Shown here in pieces: positions 21,700-30,424 of a stretch of DNA of 35,398 nt. Below the pieces are notes generated by a model. It saw only the letters and a list, made by a program, of their open reading frames with translations. It was not told the DNA's origin and did not search any database. The DNA comes from Candidatus Bathyarchaeota archaeon (GTDB lineage: Archaea; Thermoproteota; Bathyarchaeia; 40CM-2-53-6; JALHTG01), in contig JALHTG010000063.1 of assembly GCA_022865705.1 (NCBI GenBank), forward strand, positions 1 through 35,398, written 5' to 3'. The position numbers and the translations under genes were made by a program. Positions within the stretch are counted from its first letter, which is position 1; every line of letters begins with the position of its first letter.

Positions 21700-22096
21700 T
21701 CATGGATTCTGAAGGATGAAGTCTTTGTCAACAGTCCCAAAGTAAGAGATAGCGCGCGCTAGCCATTTGTAGAAGCGTTTGAGAACTACGCAGTAAGTGT
21801 GGTACGTCCACTCAGCCAGCCCGCGCTTCCTGATCTGATCCATTAGATCAACGATAGAATCCTTCGTAGCCTTCTCGAATGGAACCTTGTAGAACCTGGC
21901 CAGCAACGTGAGGTTTTTGGAGATAGATCAGTTGCCTTTCTAGGCTGAGATTGTTCGCTCGACAGAACGCGACAAACTTGTTGATTTGCTGCTTGTTCTC
22001 TGGGCATATTGAGGGGTCTTGCTCCAAGTTTCGGAGAGCAAGATCAAACCGGTGCTTGCGGTTGTGAATGTCTATTCTGTCGGGCTCGGTGTTCAT
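21700..22096 (-). pseudogene. Broken tyrosine recombinase (integrase), N-terminal part
   Basis: Two frames together give the N-terminal SAM-like domain of a tyrosine recombinase: MNTEPDRIDIHNRKHRFDLA ... NKQQINKFVAFCRANNLSLE up to ~21900, then in another frame LARFYKVPFEKATKDSIVDL ... HTYCVVLKRFYKWLA. A frameshift near 21900 separates them and the whole catalytic domain (R-H-R-Y) is missing. It lies 44 bases beyond the 3' end of the tRNA-like locus, in the same direction, the normal position of an integrase after insertion into a tRNA gene. This is probably the remains of an older integrated element. Confidence 0.7.
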
Positions 22097-22139
22097 GCCC
22101 TCTCTATAGCAAAAATGGAAAGGATTTGAACTAGAAGTA

Positions 22140-22265
22140 TGGCGCCGGGGGAGGGATTTGAACCCTCGCGGCCCGTGAGGGCCACAGGCTTACGGGCTGT
22201 CTTGCCTGTTTCCAGGCTTAGGCTCAGATTTTGATCTGCCCCGTACCAGGCTCGGGAACCCCGGC
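22140..22265 (-). tRNA. tRNA-like locus, type II (Ser/Leu-like), interrupted middle
   Basis: On the minus strand a perfect acceptor stem pairs GCCGGGG (start) with CCCCGGC, followed by G and an encoded CCA. A T arm (GAGGG-TTCAAAT-CCCTC) and a long variable arm (GGCCC-TCAC-GGGCC) are clear, as is a D arm (CCCG-AGCCTGGTA-CGGG). The long variable arm and G73 favour tRNA-Ser. The gene is ~37 bases too long. The extra middle contains the hairpin GCCTG-GAAA-CAGGC and two rival anticodon-stem candidates, so I cannot name the anticodon. It may have an intron, or be a rearranged pseudo-tRNA. Confidence 0.6.
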
Positions 22266-22413
22266 AAACGTAGCCACGCACATTCGGTTAGCCATCTGCC
22301 CAAATTTAGTTCATATCTGTGTATTGTGCGTTGTTGTTCGGCGAAAGTCTGTCGCGTGATCAAGGAATACTCGTATGATTGTTTGCACGAACTCTAGGTC
22401 GACCTGCTTGGGC

Positions 22414-23430
22414 TTAGGACTCTTTCCAAAGAGATGGATATGTGCCCGGTGGCATGATCACTCGAACGGTCTTTGCAGCGATTCCATGATCCTGCTCAAG
22501 CATCTGCTCAGTTGACAGTAGAGCCTTGGCTAATGCAACTACTTCACCCTTAATTGACAGCAAGACCAGCAGAGTTCTAGATACTATCGCTTTGTCCAAC
22601 CTGACTATGCCGGGTATGGCCAGATCTGCTCCATGACAGATCGCATCCACAGCAGAGTCTCGTATGTAGACCTTTGGTATGAAGTCGAACGCTTCTTCTA
22701 CTGGTCGCACAGCCTTCCTCAGCTTTGCTTCGTCCTTCTTTTGCTTCCAATCATCGTACGCGTCAAGAAGATCATACAGTGAGAACGAGTTCTTGTCTTC
22801 ATTAAACGGCCCGGCCCTTGTCCTTCTCAACTCTTTCATATGCGCGCCACAACCTAGCGCCTCACCTATGTCGCTGCAGATTTTGCGAGCATACGTCCCA
22901 GCTTGACAGGCAATCTTGAACAGAACAAGCCTTCCGTCGATTTCCAATATGTCAGACTTGTAGATCATTCGTTCTCTTACGACACGTTTCACAGCTGCTC
23001 TCAGAGGTGGCCTTTGGAGAATCGCTCCGATGAATTCGCTGAAAACAGCTCTTATCCGCTCTTCTGCAACATCCTCATGGAGTTGCATGAGGCATACGTA
23101 CTCTTTGCCTGAGAGAAGAAAGGCTTGAATCACTTTCGTCGCGTCTTCGAACGCGATGGGAAGCACTCCGGTTACCTTGGGATCTCCCCCGCCTGTCTAG
23201 GCGTCGAGGGTTCCGCCGTGTCCGGCATGCTTCAGCCCAAGCATCAGTTTTACCCAGGCAACAACTTCATGGCTTGAGGGACCTGCAGGCTTGTCTAAGT
23301 TCATGATTCCAAAACGAATGTGAAGGTTGATCGGCCTACTGTATGGATCGAAGCCGAATTCTGCATTTGTGTCGACATCCGTTCTAGCCACGATTCCTCT
23401 CTCTATCTCCCAAGGTGGAAGAGGTTTCAT
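22414..23430 (-). CDS. cbf5: tRNA/rRNA pseudouridine synthase Cbf5 (TruB family), intron-containing
   Basis: Cbf5 makes pseudouridine in rRNA as the catalytic part of H/ACA RNPs and can act on tRNA U55. Exon 1 (23430-23205) encodes 75 residues, including GIMNLDKPAGPSSHEVVAWV and GHGGTL; exon 2 (23183-22414) continues PKVTGVLPIAFEDATK ... SGKEYVCLMQLHEDV ... CQAGTYARKICSDIGEALG and a C-terminal PUA domain ending near PPGTYPSLWKES. Read without splicing there is an in-frame TAG. Removing 23184-23204 restores the catalytic motif GTLDPKVTG, with 331 residues in total. Crenarchaeal cbf5 genes are known to have introns at this region. The gene is at the downstream end of the ribosomal run. Confidence 0.92.
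23184..23204 (-). other. 21-nt BHB-type intron in cbf5
   Basis: On the minus strand the region folds as bulge-helix-bulge: terminal stem CGCCT-AGAC-AGGCG, a 4-bp helix CCCT/GGGG, a 5' bulge CGA and a 3' bulge AGA. Cutting after the second base of each bulge removes exactly 21 bases and joins CTCG to ATCCC, restoring the Asp codon. The intron holds an in-frame TAG, so splicing is needed for full-length protein. Confidence 0.85.
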
Positions 23431-23496
23431 ACTAATCCCTAACCAAAGGTCCTGCGTGAGAATTAAACCAATTGCTGCTGCGAAGAGTTTCTGGAT

Positions 23497-23793
23497 CTAT
23501 TTGGTCTTAGTTCTCGCGCTTGCTTTGACCACTGCGGTCTTCTCAGCTTTTTCAAGCGCCTTCAGGACTTCCTCATCAGTCGCGTCTCTTTTCAGATCTA
23601 TCTTGTCTTCAGTAGGTTCCATGTGATTCACATTCGTTCTTCGGCGCTTGACTCCTGAAAGCGACTTTGGCCCAGTTACAAGAACGTAGTTCTTGTCGAT
23701 GACGTCAACGATAACGCATCTCTTTCCGATTTCACGCCCCGCAGTTTTGACGCATATTCTACCAACTTCAATGGCTACCATTTCAGTGTTCAC
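23497..23793 (-). CDS. rpl14e: Large ribosomal subunit protein eL14
   Basis: The 98-residue product is eL14, with an SH3-like KOW fold: [38 protein letters not shown] and the basic [13 protein letters not shown]. The C-terminal helical extension ([17 protein letters not shown]) is usual. Its start overlaps the cmk stop by four bases. The order cmk-eL14-cbf5 is the standard archaeal arrangement. Confidence 0.93.
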   Translation of the reverse strand: MNTEMVAIEVGRICVKTAGREIGKRCVIVDVIDKNYVLVTGPKSLSGVKRRRTNVNHMEPTEDKIDLKRDATDEEVLKALEKAEKTAVVKASARTKTK

Positions 23794-24338
23794 TTCTTTC
23801 CCTTTTCCGCCAGATATTCGGAGATGATCTCCTTAAGAATATTGATGTTCTCCTCGATTGACTGGAGATTCGTGTCAAAGATGACATCGTAGATGGAGAG
23901 ATCGGACGGATCGATGCCGTACAGCTCAATGAAACGTTCCTTCTGGGCCGCTTCTCTCATTAAGGTTTGCCTTTTGGCTGCTTCGAAGGATAGCTTGTCT
24001 CGTCGAGCTATTCTTTCAAATCTTACATTCTCCGGCGATGTAAAGAATATCTTGACGTCAGTCTTCTCTCGGCCCATCCACGCCGAAAGCTGTCCGTCCA
24101 GAACCACGTTTCCTTTCGCTGCCTCTTCCTTTGTCATCTCGTCGATCAATCGGTCAATCTCCGGATTCTTCTTTGCCTCTTCCGTGAGTTGCTCTAACGT
24201 CAGGTTTCTTTCTTTTGCGATTCTTCGAAAAATCTGGCCGGCTGAAACAAGTCTCAGTTCAAAGGCCGTGGCAAGTGCTCGTGCGTATGTGGATTTTCCA
24301 GAACCGTGAAGACCGCTAATTGCCAGCACTAGATCCAC
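23790..24338 (-). CDS. cmk: Cytidylate kinase
   Basis: The 182-residue product phosphorylates CMP/dCMP with ATP. The P-loop is [17 protein letters not shown] at the N terminus; other family marks are [19 protein letters not shown], the substrate lid region and [12 protein letters not shown], then [17 protein letters not shown]. The archaeal short form has this length. The start codon at 24338 (ATG) gives six residues before the first strand. It is placed between DUF106 and eL14 as in most archaea. Confidence 0.93.
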   Translation of the reverse strand: MDLVLAISGLHGSGKSTYARALATAFELRLVSAGQIFRRIAKERNLTLEQLTEEAKKNPEIDRLIDEMTKEEAAKGNVVLDGQLSAWMGREKTDVKIFFTSPENVRFERIARRDKLSFEAAKRQTLMREAAQKERFIELYGIDPSDLSIYDVIFDTNLQSIEENINILKEIISEYLAEKGKK

Positions 24339-24389
24339 TTGCGTAGCCTCGAAGCGTATTCCTAGTTGTCTACATGAGATGAATTGGAG

Positions 24390-24941
24390 TCACTCTTGCT
24401 CTGGGTACGTGCCTAGGAGCCTTGACATTGGAAGGCTGATGGCAAAGGAACAGATCAAGTACCACGTAAAGTAAGTAACCTTGATGGGTGTCTGATTAGG
24501 AAAGAGTGGTGGGCCCTGTAGCAACCACGGGACACTGAAAGGAGAAAAAGCTGTGAACCCGCCTCCGGGCAGTTTCCCGTAGAATCCACTGAGTACATTC
24601 CAGATCAGAAGAAACGGAACGAAAAAGATAAGCGTGACTTTCATTCGGTCCCACATCATATTGCTCTGCAGCCGCATTATGGCCGCCTGCTTTTTGTTGA
24701 CTTTCGCAAGCAGCTGTTTGTCTCCAGACTTTCTTGCCTTGTTAAACTCATCCTGCCAAGCCTTCACTTCAATCGATATTTCTCTCATTTTCTTTACGTC
24801 CACCATGAAACGATTTGACAAGTTGGAGACTACCGACAGCACAGATGCGACTCCTAGGATGAAGAAAGTTGAGTTCGGCACTTCGCCATAAGGCACAAGA
24901 GCCGCCGTGATCGATTTGAGAATCTCATCAAGTATTGTCAT
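24390..24941 (-). CDS. DUF106 membrane protein (EMC3/Oxa1-like insertase)
   Basis: The 183-residue product is a DUF106 protein of the Oxa1/EMC3/TMCO1 superfamily, thought to help insert membrane proteins. It has an N-terminal helix (STFFILGVASVLSVVSNLSN), a cytoplasmic coiled coil (VKAWQDEFNKARKSGDKQLL ... KKQAAIMRLQSNMMWDRMKV), then helices at VTLIFFVPFLLIWNVLSG and FTWYLICSFAISLPMSRLLG. This topology is the family hallmark. It lies directly after secY in the operon, as usual, but the adenylate kinase gene often found between them is absent. Confidence 0.9.
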   Translation of the reverse strand: MTILDEILKSITAALVPYGEVPNSTFFILGVASVLSVVSNLSNRFMVDVKKMREISIEVKAWQDEFNKARKSGDKQLLAKVNKKQAAIMRLQSNMMWDRMKVTLIFFVPFLLIWNVLSGFYGKLPGGGFTAFSPFSVPWLLQGPPLFPNQTPIKVTYFTWYLICSFAISLPMSRLLGTYPEQE

Positions 24942-25065
24942 TATCTGACCTCTGCGGATCCACAGCTGTGATCCCTAAGTGTCATCCGATCAACCGTATT
25001 TGTTTTCCTATTCGCCATTTCGAACCAGGAGCGTGTGTTGATGGCTACTGTGTCCATCTCTTCGC

Positions 25066-26496
25066 CTATTTTCCAAGGAGTGCTCTCGCGGCAGGATAGA
25101 GTTCACTGATCCTTTCCTGGGCCAAGATCTGTGAGTATTGCTCGATGATGCCTATTGAGAGAAGGATACCCATACCAGAGCCGAACGCTCCAAGGAAGTC
25201 AGCGAATGAGGCTATTGCTCCCACAACGAGCCCGCCCAGTATCGTCACAGTCGGTATGTACCTTGAGAGTACCTGCTGAATGGGAGCAAGTGAGCGTCTG
25301 AATCCTTCGATCTGCATCCCGGAGTCGACAAGTTGCTGAGCAATGGTTCTGGCGTCCATGCCTCCCACCTCGATCCAGGTCGTTGAGAAGAATACGCATA
25401 TAGTCATCATCAGACCCGCGTAGACCAATGCGCGGATAGGATCTTGCATCACATTCTCAAGGTTTCTGGGAGAAACCACGTAGTACGCAAGCCCGCGTAT
25501 AGGCTCGTATCTCTGGCCTGATGCTTGAAATACGCCTAGGAGATTCAGCCAGAAGTCCGTACCGGATTGATTGTATCTCGACCAGATGAGCTGTGAAATG
25601 AAGTAGATGTTTCCAAAAAGGGCGGCTGTGAATATTACTGGGATGTTAGAAACGTAGAGAAGCTTGATCGGGAATTTTCCTCGGAATCCCTTGAACTTTG
25701 CATGTGAAACCGGAACCTCAACTCGCAGGCCATCAATGTATATGATAACTGCGAAGACTATGATGGTTGTTAGGACACCAATCATGTCAGGTAATCCTTC
25801 AGGTCGATGGAACATGTTCCAGATTGTCGGCGAAGATCCAAGCGACTGCGCAAACGCAATTATCGCGCCCAGGAATTTCTTGTCGCTCATGGGACCCATT
25901 GGCGCAAGTGACTCCCACACTATTGTCGAGGCCACACCTGCGACGATGAAGAGGCTGATTCCGCTTCCCAACCCCCATCCTTTCTGGAGTAGTTCGTCGA
26001 GCAACATCAACACTATTCCTGCGCTCAGCAGCTGTAAGACGATCACAAAAGCTGTTCGGGTGGTGATCGTGGTTCCAAAGGCTCCGGCCATCATGTATGC
26101 GCTAACCTGGAAGAGGTACATTATTATGGACATGACCTTGCTCGCTGTCGTGAACATCGATCTGTCTTCAGGATTCGTGAAGTCGACCTTTATCATTTGG
26201 GAACCTGCAAGTACTTGAAGTATCAGGCCTGCTGTCACTATCGGGCCGATTCCTAGCTCCATCAAGGTGCCTCGCTGAGAAGCGAAGATGACCCGCATTT
26301 GACTGAACGGGTCTTCAGCACCCTGTCCGCCTACCCCGTACAGTGGGATCTCCGTCATGACAAGATAGCCGATTAGAACTATAGCGGTCCAGAATAGCTT
26401 CTCATTGAACGAAACCTTTCGCTCAGGGGAAGACACGGCGGGAATGAATCTCGCGAGAGGCTGAAAAATCTCAATGAAGCGAACCAGGTCTGCCAC
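25066..26496 (-). CDS. secY: Protein translocase subunit SecY
   Basis: SecY (Sec61 alpha) forms the protein-conducting channel. The 476-residue product has 10 membrane helices. Typical segments are the first helix region KVSFNEKLFWTAIVLIGYLV, then LMELGIGPIVTAGLILQVLA, WGLGSGISLFIVAGV in helix 5, VEVPVSHAKFKGFRGKFPIK in the cytoplasmic loop that contacts the ribosome, and a final GSGMGILLSIGIIEQYSQ. The GTG at 26496 follows directly on the L15 stop. Ribosomal protein genes upstream and DUF106 downstream give the usual translocon neighbourhood. Confidence 0.97.
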   Translation of the reverse strand: MADLVRFIEIFQPLARFIPAVSSPERKVSFNEKLFWTAIVLIGYLVMTEIPLYGVGGQGAEDPFSQMRVIFASQRGTLMELGIGPIVTAGLILQVLAGSQMIKVDFTNPEDRSMFTTASKVMSIIMYLFQVSAYMMAGAFGTTITTRTAFVIVLQLLSAGIVLMLLDELLQKGWGLGSGISLFIVAGVASTIVWESLAPMGPMSDKKFLGAIIAFAQSLGSSPTIWNMFHRPEGLPDMIGVLTTIIVFAVIIYIDGLRVEVPVSHAKFKGFRGKFPIKLLYVSNIPVIFTAALFGNIYFISQLIWSRYNQSGTDFWLNLLGVFQASGQRYEPIRGLAYYVVSPRNLENVMQDPIRALVYAGLMMTICVFFSTTWIEVGGMDARTIAQQLVDSGMQIEGFRRSLAPIQQVLSRYIPTVTILGGLVVGAIASFADFLGAFGSGMGILLSIGIIEQYSQILAQERISELYPAARALLGK

Positions 26497-26934
26497 CTAC
26501 TTTGGAAGCAGTATCTTGCCGCCTGCCTCCTCGATCTTCTTGACAGCAGATTTTGATGCCTTGGCGACCTTAACCGCAATCGGCTCCTTCAAAACTCCTA
26601 CGCCAAGAAGCTTCTCGTACCCGAGCCTAGACAAGTCAACCAAGGGCAGTTTGATTTGTGATTTCTCTTCAGGCGGGGTCGGCGCAAAACGTACCAGATC
26701 TTTCAGGTTGATGGATCTAGTCTCCTTCGCCGAGTGGCTAAAAAACCCATGCTTGCCTATCGTGATTCCTTCGGCCACTACCTTAGTCCGCTTGTGTGCC
26801 AGCTTACCGGCCCAACCGTGGCCACCGATCATACCGCTATCTCTGTGTTGACCTGAGACTCCCCATCCATGAGTTCTTGATCCTCGCATTCTTCTGATCT
26901 TCCTGTGTCGCGTAGGCAAAGTTGGTATCACCAT
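26497..26934 (-). CDS. rpl15: Large ribosomal subunit protein uL15
   Basis: The 145-residue product is uL15. The N terminus RHRKIRRMRGSRTHGWGVSG and GMIGGHGWAGKLAHKR are the archaeal/eukaryotic form; the C-terminal domain (LGVGVLKEPIAVKVAKASKS) is also conserved. It abuts secY with no gap. About 150 bases separate it from the L30 gene upstream; I see no gene there. Confidence 0.95.
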   Translation of the reverse strand: MVIPTLPTRHRKIRRMRGSRTHGWGVSGQHRDSGMIGGHGWAGKLAHKRTKVVAEGITIGKHGFFSHSAKETRSINLKDLVRFAPTPPEEKSQIKLPLVDLSRLGYEKLLGVGVLKEPIAVKVAKASKSAVKKIEEAGGKILLPK

Positions 26935-27085
26935 TGGGGAGGGTTTCCTGATTGTTCAGGTGTGATTGATTTAAACGTTTGGCACACCTCTCGGAGTCAA
27001 CTAGATTTGTTAGAAGACATATCCAGGGTGTTCTTCCAAGTTTCGTGATGGACTGTTGCGAGATCGCTAGTCGCATCAGTACTGT

Positions 27086-27646
27086 TTAGATCATTCGAGA
27101 TAGAAGAGGGGATATCTCGTTTCCTCTGTAGCCCAGTTCTCCTTCGTCGCCAAAAGACCGCTTTGTTGAACGCTTGAACCCGCCCCTTGGTGGATGAAGA
27201 CGAAAGGCCAAAGAAATTCCAGCCTCATGAAGCTTGCTCAGTGGGATCTCTTTTCGTTCGATTGCTTCAGCCAGTTTCTCAATTGACGGGATCTGGAGCT
27301 TTTCTTTCAAGTACTTTGCTGTGAGTTCTTTTGCGCCTCTTGGTTTGCATCGCTTCTCAAGCAGCATGCTGAGAGTTTTTCTTTCTGTTTCTCCCCAAGT
27401 CACGTAGTCTTTTATCTTCCTGAGCATTCCGAGCGTGTCTGGTTTGCCATAGACCAGTACTGCGTTGAATTTTCGAGGCATGTGTAGCATGTGAAGCGTG
27501 GTCTTCACATCGTTGGGGACGTTGGCTTGCCCACGCAACCTCACGGCGATTATGCATTTTTCTTCCGAGATTTCTGAAGAGGGTTTCTCCTTGTCCTTTG
27601 GACGCGCGAGTGCCTTTCTTCTCCTAGACTTCGCCTTCGCTTTCAA
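27086..27646 (-). CDS. rpl30: Large ribosomal subunit protein uL30
   Basis: The product is uL30 of the longer archaeal type. The core IIAVRLRGQANVPNDVKTTL, LHMLHMPRKFNAVLVYG and YVTWGETERKTLSMLLEK are diagnostic; near the end FRLHPPRGGFK is typical. The frame is open back to 27718, but this would overlap the S5 gene by ~65 bases; the TTG at 27646, 7 bases after the S5 stop, is more likely and gives 186 residues. The first ~30 residues form a basic extension. Confidence 0.92.
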   Translation of the reverse strand: MKAKAKSRRRKALARPKDKEKPSSEISEEKCIIAVRLRGQANVPNDVKTTLHMLHMPRKFNAVLVYGKPDTLGMLRKIKDYVTWGETERKTLSMLLEKRCKPRGAKELTAKYLKEKLQIPSIEKLAEAIERKEIPLSKLHEAGISLAFRLHPPRGGFKRSTKRSFGDEGELGYRGNEISPLLSRMI

Positions 27647-27653
27647 TTCTTCT

Positions 27654-28295
27654 CTACCTAATCCAGTCGCTTGGGGTGACAATGCGATATGTTGAACGAA
27701 GCGCATCGTAGACGGCATATGCTGTGGAAGGGGATGTTGACGTGGATCCGAAGCTTCTCGTCCAGCAATCCTTCACTCCTGCGATTCTCAAGACCACTTT
27801 AGGTATTTCTCCTGCGACCAGTCCTAAACCTCTTGGACCAGGGAGGATTTCCATGACTACGCTGCCGCATTTGCCTTTGACTCTGAAAGGGAGCGAGTTA
27901 GAATGGTTGCACGCGCACTCCCAGCTTCCACATCCCCTTCGGACAGGGATCGTGTTGAGCTTCGCTTGTACAGTGGCCTTGTCTATGGCGACTCTAACCT
28001 GCTTCGCCTTTCCGTCACCAATACCTATGTAGCCGTCACCGTTTCCGACAACAACTACAGCCCTAAACCGAGATTTCTCCCCTGCGTCAGTCTGTTTCTG
28101 GACGAATCCTATATTCAATACTTCGTGTTGTAGGTTTGGAAGCAGTGCGTCCACAATTTGATGTTCCATTATCTTCAGACCTTGTGTAAAGACATCGTTG
28201 ATGGAAACGATGCCTCCCTCTTGGATCATCTTTCCGAGTTTTGTCTTGGGTATCCAACCAATGTTGGAACTTGTTCTGCTCCGAGATAGTGCCAC
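27654..28295 (-). CDS. rps5: Small ribosomal subunit protein uS5
   Basis: The 213-residue product is uS5. The double-stranded RNA-binding part has VNIGFVQKQTDAGEKSRFRA in family form, VVVVGNGDGYIGIGDGKAKQ, and the second domain has KVVLRIAGVKDCWTRSFGST. The motif RRGCGSWECAC in the middle is characteristic of archaeal/eukaryotic S5. The GTG start shares one base with the L18 stop. Confidence 0.95.
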   Translation of the reverse strand: MALSRSRTSSNIGWIPKTKLGKMIQEGGIVSINDVFTQGLKIMEHQIVDALLPNLQHEVLNIGFVQKQTDAGEKSRFRAVVVVGNGDGYIGIGDGKAKQVRVAIDKATVQAKLNTIPVRRGCGSWECACNHSNSLPFRVKGKCGSVVMEILPGPRGLGLVAGEIPKVVLRIAGVKDCWTRSFGSTSTSPSTAYAVYDALRSTYRIVTPSDWIR

Positions 28296-28882
28296 TACTT
28301 ATCACTCTTCTTCTGAGGTTTCTTCTCTGAACCTACAATCTTCTCCTTGACTTTCTCAAAGGCTGAAGGAATGTCCTCGGGATCCAACTTTCTTGAGACA
28401 TATCGCGAGAATTGTGCTTTGTATCTTTCCGGATCAGACGACAGTTCCTTTGCGTAAGCGGCGATGTGTTCTCCTTTGACTCTGGAATCTGGGGGGAGTA
28501 TTTCTGCACCGTGTGGAATGTTGATTCCAGCATCGACTGCTCCTTTCAGCGCACCCAAAATCCTCGCTCCTTTGCTGATTCTGTGAAGACCGATGTCGAG
28601 GATGCCTTTCTGAATACCTTTTGCAAGTGCTCTTGACCCTGCGAGCACACCCGTGAGGTATGCTGCTGGAAGATTTCCTCCTCCATACTTCCAGTTCAGT
28701 TTCTCTAATTCAGTGGACTTCGCCGAGGCAAGCACGTTGTCTCCTTGTATTTTTGCCTCTACGAATTGGACTGTGGTATGTTTGCTAGAGGTTCTTACAA
28801 CCATTCTGGGAAATGCAGAGACGACCATGGCTGCTCTTTTCCGATAGTTGGTTCGGAGCTCTCTTCTTCTGCGATGAGGCAT
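28295..28882 (-). CDS. rpl18: Large ribosomal subunit protein uL18
   Basis: The 195-residue product is archaeal uL18, which binds 5S rRNA. It begins MPHRRRRELRTNYRKRAAMV, followed by RMVVRTSSKHTTVQFVEAKI and the core GGGNLPAAYLTGVLAGSRAL. The C-terminal part (SRYVSRKLDPEDIPSAFEKV) is the archaeal extension. It lies between L19e and S5, the normal order. Confidence 0.95.
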   Translation of the reverse strand: MPHRRRRELRTNYRKRAAMVVSAFPRMVVRTSSKHTTVQFVEAKIQGDNVLASAKSTELEKLNWKYGGGNLPAAYLTGVLAGSRALAKGIQKGILDIGLHRISKGARILGALKGAVDAGINIPHGAEILPPDSRVKGEHIAAYAKELSSDPERYKAQFSRYVSRKLDPEDIPSAFEKVKEKIVGSEKKPQKKSDK

Positions 28883-28911
28883 GGCATATGTGGGTTTTTG
28901 AACCGTTATCC

Positions 28912-29352
28912 TTACCTCCTTCTTGCCAGTTGATGAGCCTCGATATATTCATTGACGTGTCGAGCGCTTCTGAAGGTTCCTCCTTTTGCCAGGAGGTTCA
29001 GCTTCCGGTAGGAGGATTGTTCGATCAGCCTTGTGTCTCTGAGCTGTCTCAATCTCCTTCTGATGGATCTGATTCGCGTGACCCAGCTTTCTCCTGATCT
29101 GTGAATGCCTTTTCTACGGCCGGGGCCGCTTCTCCTTCCAAGAATGCGTTTGTGATGCGATGCTCTCTTCCTCCCTCGACTTGTACCTGACTCGGGCATT
29201 GCACGAATCGTACCTTCATGGACGAGTCGCCTGACGTCGTCTCGGGTTATTGCTGAACTGACTTTCTCAGCTTCGTCAGGGTCTATCCAGACCCTGTTTC
29301 CGCCCACGTTTAGTATTCCAGAAGCGAGTCTTCTTTGGTTCCTCAGGTTCAC
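28912..29352 (-). CDS. rpl19e: Large ribosomal subunit protein eL19
   Basis: The 146-residue product is eL19: NLRNQRRLASGILNVGGNRV at the start, WIDPDEAEKVSSAITRDDVR, LVHEGTIRAMPESGTSRGRK, then the strongly basic RRSGPGRRKG. The helical end is usual. The start overlaps the L32e stop by four bases. It contacts 23S rRNA and, by family knowledge, forms an intersubunit bridge. Confidence 0.95.
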   Translation of the reverse strand: MNLRNQRRLASGILNVGGNRVWIDPDEAEKVSSAITRDDVRRLVHEGTIRAMPESGTSRGRKRASHHKRILGRRSGPGRRKGIHRSGESWVTRIRSIRRRLRQLRDTRLIEQSSYRKLNLLAKGGTFRSARHVNEYIEAHQLARRR

Positions 29353-29858
29353 TGCTTCTTCTCCTCCTGTGGCTGCGACTGTTGCTTCATGGCTTCTGGC
29401 TGCGCCGGTTCTTCCTTGGAATCCGGTGGCTCCACGATAGGCTCCTTTTCCTTAATCGCTTCCTCCCTTCTGGAAATGCCTGGATTTACAACTTTGATCT
29501 CCAGTTCCCTCGCTCGGTCAAGGATTGTTACGCGTTTCTTTTCTCCGACTGTGTGTCCGATCCTTGCTGCATTGGCCTTGGGATCGAGTTTGTCTAAATC
29601 TGATGCTCTGTGAACAATCACTTCCCGTAGGCCAGAGGGGTGAAGATAGCGCAATTCATTTGGAGTCTTATAGCCGACGGATACGCTTTTCGGCCACCCT
29701 CGTTGTCTTCGCCTCATCTTGTTTGAAACGCCCATCGGTCTGCGCCAATTTTCCCCTATTCTCTTAAGGCGCCAAGATTCCTGTCGCACTATCTTTGGTA
29801 TACGCGCCTTGAGCTTCTTTCTTTCTTCCGTTTTAGCGCGCGCGCTCGCATTTTTCAT
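29349..29858 (-). CDS. rpl32e: Large ribosomal subunit protein eL32 with acidic/Gln-rich tail
   Basis: The 169-residue product is eL32: QESWRLKRIGENWRRPMGVS, NKMRRRQRGWPKSVSVGYKT, then ELRYLHPSGLREVIVHRASD. The folded part ends near residue 135. A further ~35 residues (KEKEPIVEPPDSKEEPAQPE, then a Gln/Glu/Lys-rich end) are low in complexity and probably disordered; such a tail is not part of the core family. It overlaps both neighbours by four bases. Confidence 0.95.
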   Translation of the reverse strand: MKNASARAKTEERKKLKARIPKIVRQESWRLKRIGENWRRPMGVSNKMRRRQRGWPKSVSVGYKTPNELRYLHPSGLREVIVHRASDLDKLDPKANAARIGHTVGEKKRVTILDRARELEIKVVNPGISRREEAIKEKEPIVEPPDSKEEPAQPEAMKQQSQPQEEKKQ

Positions 29859-30412
29859 TTCTTGATCGCCAGTCCTTTTTCATATACGTAGATGCCGTCG
29901 AGAAAGACCCTCTGATCTTTCTCTTTGATCGTTGTAGCTTCCTGGATATTGCCTGCAGTCTGACTGACATCTTCCACACGTGACCCTTCGACGACTATCT
30001 CGTCGCCTGATACCTTGACTGAAACATCTCCGACTATCGATGCGAAGCGCGGGATCTTCTCTCCAGAAAAGTTCTCGATCGACACCTTCCTCTCTTTTTC
30101 GAGGACCTTTATGGTGACCGGAAAATGAGCATAGACGACCTTCAACTTGTATGCGAAACCCTTGGAAACTCCTTCGATCATGTTCGTGACATGTGCCGCT
30201 GCTGTGCCTACAATTGCCTTGTCTTGTTTCTTCGTTCCCGCCATAGAGACTACCACCTTGCCGTCTTTTGATTCAAGCCGTACTGACATGTGGGATAGAT
30301 CCTCGTCTATCGTCCCTCTGGACCCTTTCACCGACACCTTTCCTGCAGCAATCTTCACTTGAACCCCTTCCGGAATCTGAACAACTTTCTCTGAGATCTC
30401 TGCTGCAGTCAC
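29855..30412 (-). CDS. rpl6: Large ribosomal subunit protein uL6
   Basis: The 185-residue product is uL6 with two alpha/beta repeats. Family marks are VQIPEGVQVKIAAGKVSVKG, ISRGTIDEDL-type strand (SRGTIDEDLSHM), MIEGVSKGFAYKLKVVYAHF, and the second-domain VVEGSRVEDVSQTAGNIQEA. The end, KEKDQRVFLDGIYVYEKG, matches archaeal L6. The length is normal. Confidence 0.95.
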   Translation of the reverse strand: MTAAEISEKVVQIPEGVQVKIAAGKVSVKGSRGTIDEDLSHMSVRLESKDGKVVVSMAGTKKQDKAIVGTAAAHVTNMIEGVSKGFAYKLKVVYAHFPVTIKVLEKERKVSIENFSGEKIPRFASIVGDVSVKVSGDEIVVEGSRVEDVSQTAGNIQEATTIKEKDQRVFLDGIYVYEKGLAIKK

Positions 30413-30424
30413 AGTTCCACCGCC

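Noticed and set aside
24985-25000. GATCAACCGTAT between secY and DUF106, similar to the module A end repeat
   Set aside because: Only ~11 bases agree, no second repeat and no CTGT-AA at the proper spacing; probably chance.
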